A stretch of 13,212 bases of DNA, taken from NCBI GenBank assembly GCA_020724185.1, contig DYHL01000052.1, forward strand, positions 1-13,212, read 5' to 3'. A program made the position numbers and the translations under genes. The notes beneath the pieces were generated by a model. The model had not been told where the DNA came from. It searched no databases and saw only the letters and a program-made list of their open reading frames with translations. The DNA comes from Candidatus Nitrosymbiomonas sp. (GTDB lineage: Bacteria > Sysuimicrobiota > Sysuimicrobiia > Sysuimicrobiales > Humicultoraceae). Within the stretch, counting starts at the first letter, position 1. Each line of letters begins with the position of its first letter. Positions 12,807 through 13,212 of this stretch are shown piece after piece.

Positions 12807-13212
12807 GCCCGCACCTCGGCCACGGCGCCGACGACCCGCGCCAGCCCGGTCTCGTGCAGCAGATCCAGGGCATCGGTGTCCACCGTAATCACCGGCGCCA
12901 CGTCGAATCGCTCGAAGTATGCGTCGTACGCCTCGGCCAGGCGTGCCAGGTAGGCAGGACCGAGAGCGCGCTCGAAGGGCCGGCCCCGGGCAGCGATGCG
13001 CCGAAGCAGCGTGTCCTGCGCAGCCCTCAGGTAGACCACCACGTCGGGTTCCGGCACCTGCGGGGCAATGAGCTCGTACACGGTCTCGTACAGCGCGAGT
13101 TCATTGGCGTCCAGCGTAAGTGAGGCGAACAGCCGGTCCTTGGCAAACATATAGTCTGAGACCACTACCTGTCCGGCGGCGAGCCGGCCCAGCGCGGACC
13201 GCTGCTGGCGGT
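12803..13212 (-). CDS. deoxynucleoside kinase, first of a tandem pair (5' end beyond window)
   Basis: The reading frame is open to the right edge of the window, so the P-loop and true start are missing; 135 C-terminal residues are seen. The frame enters as RQQRSALGRLAAGQ-VVVSDYMFAKDRLFAS, where the SDYMFAKDRLFA block replaces the DRTIYED motif of its neighbour and is typical of the Bacillus Dgk-like branch. DVVVYLRAAQDTLLRRIAARGRPFER supplies the lid arginines and is followed by LARLAEAYDAYFERF, all family landmarks. A GTG at 13165 could be mistaken for the start, but it lies inside the conserved VVVSDY strand. The pair mirrors the adjacent dck-dgk genes of Bacillus, whose products work as heteromers in some Lactobacillus species (established for deoxyadenosine kinase). 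The same could hold here. Confidence 0.88.
   Translation of the reverse strand, partial: RQQRSALGRLAAGQVVVSDYMFAKDRLFASLTLDANELALYETVYELIAPQVPEPDVVVYLRAAQDTLLRRIAARGRPFERALGPAYLARLAEAYDAYFERFDVAPVITVDTDALDLLHETGLARVVGAVAEVRA

Noticed and set aside
1..13212. tRNA or rRNA genes, CRISPR arrays, insertion sequences or prophage remnants
   Set aside because: No cloverleaf, repeat-spacer pattern, transposase motif or terminal inverted repeat was seen. Coding density and GC-rich composition appear even throughout, apart from the AT-rich divergent promoter region.

Overview
The window is a dense, GC-rich bacterial chromosomal segment. All but one of its genes lie on the minus strand. Gene content and order resemble the clpC-radA-yacL-ispD-ispF-cysS-rlmB neighbourhood of Bacillota (Firmicutes). 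A tandem pair of deoxynucleoside kinases and an acyl-ACP-reductase-like gene paired with a so-called 'quinate 5-dehydrogenase' also point to a high-GC Bacillota-type or related deep-branching, possibly uncultured lineage. That placement is inference from synteny and protein motifs; no tree was built.

Read in the direction of transcription (right to left), the first block is 13212-9402: a truncated deoxynucleoside kinase, a second deoxynucleoside kinase, a stand-alone biotin-protein ligase (birA), a conserved protein of unknown function, and a protein resembling cyanobacterial long-chain acyl-ACP reductase (AAR). The first four genes are joined by 4-nt GTGA/ATGA overlaps, and the fifth follows after 17 nt, so this looks like one translationally coupled operon. 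A good sigma-70 promoter overlaps the AAR-like stop codon. It starts the second block, greA-clpC-radA, whose leader carries a strong hairpin. clpC's ribosome-binding site lies in a second hairpin. radA directly follows clpC but has no ATG, GTG or TTG start ahead of its zinc finger.

The third block reads leftward from a divergent promoter region (4290-4469): yacL (membrane PIN-TRAM protein), ispD, ispF, a small unknown gene, cysS and the first 37 codons of rlmB. ispD and ispF share one reading frame, interrupted by a single TAG that falls inside the conserved C-terminal region of IspD. The CysS protein keeps its zinc ligands but has lost the KMSKS signature. The only plus-strand gene (4470-4865) sits between radA and yacL, where Bacillus has disA. 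It has a perfect-consensus promoter and ends 4 bp from the radA stop.

Functionally the window combines housekeeping tasks: nucleoside salvage, biotin attachment, transcript-cleavage rescue of RNA polymerase, protein quality control, recombination, isoprenoid (MEP pathway) synthesis, cysteine tRNA charging and 23S rRNA methylation. The least explained part is the AAR-like/unknown gene pair downstream of birA. No tRNA, rRNA, CRISPR array or mobile element was seen, and no gene-free stretch exceeds 300 bases.
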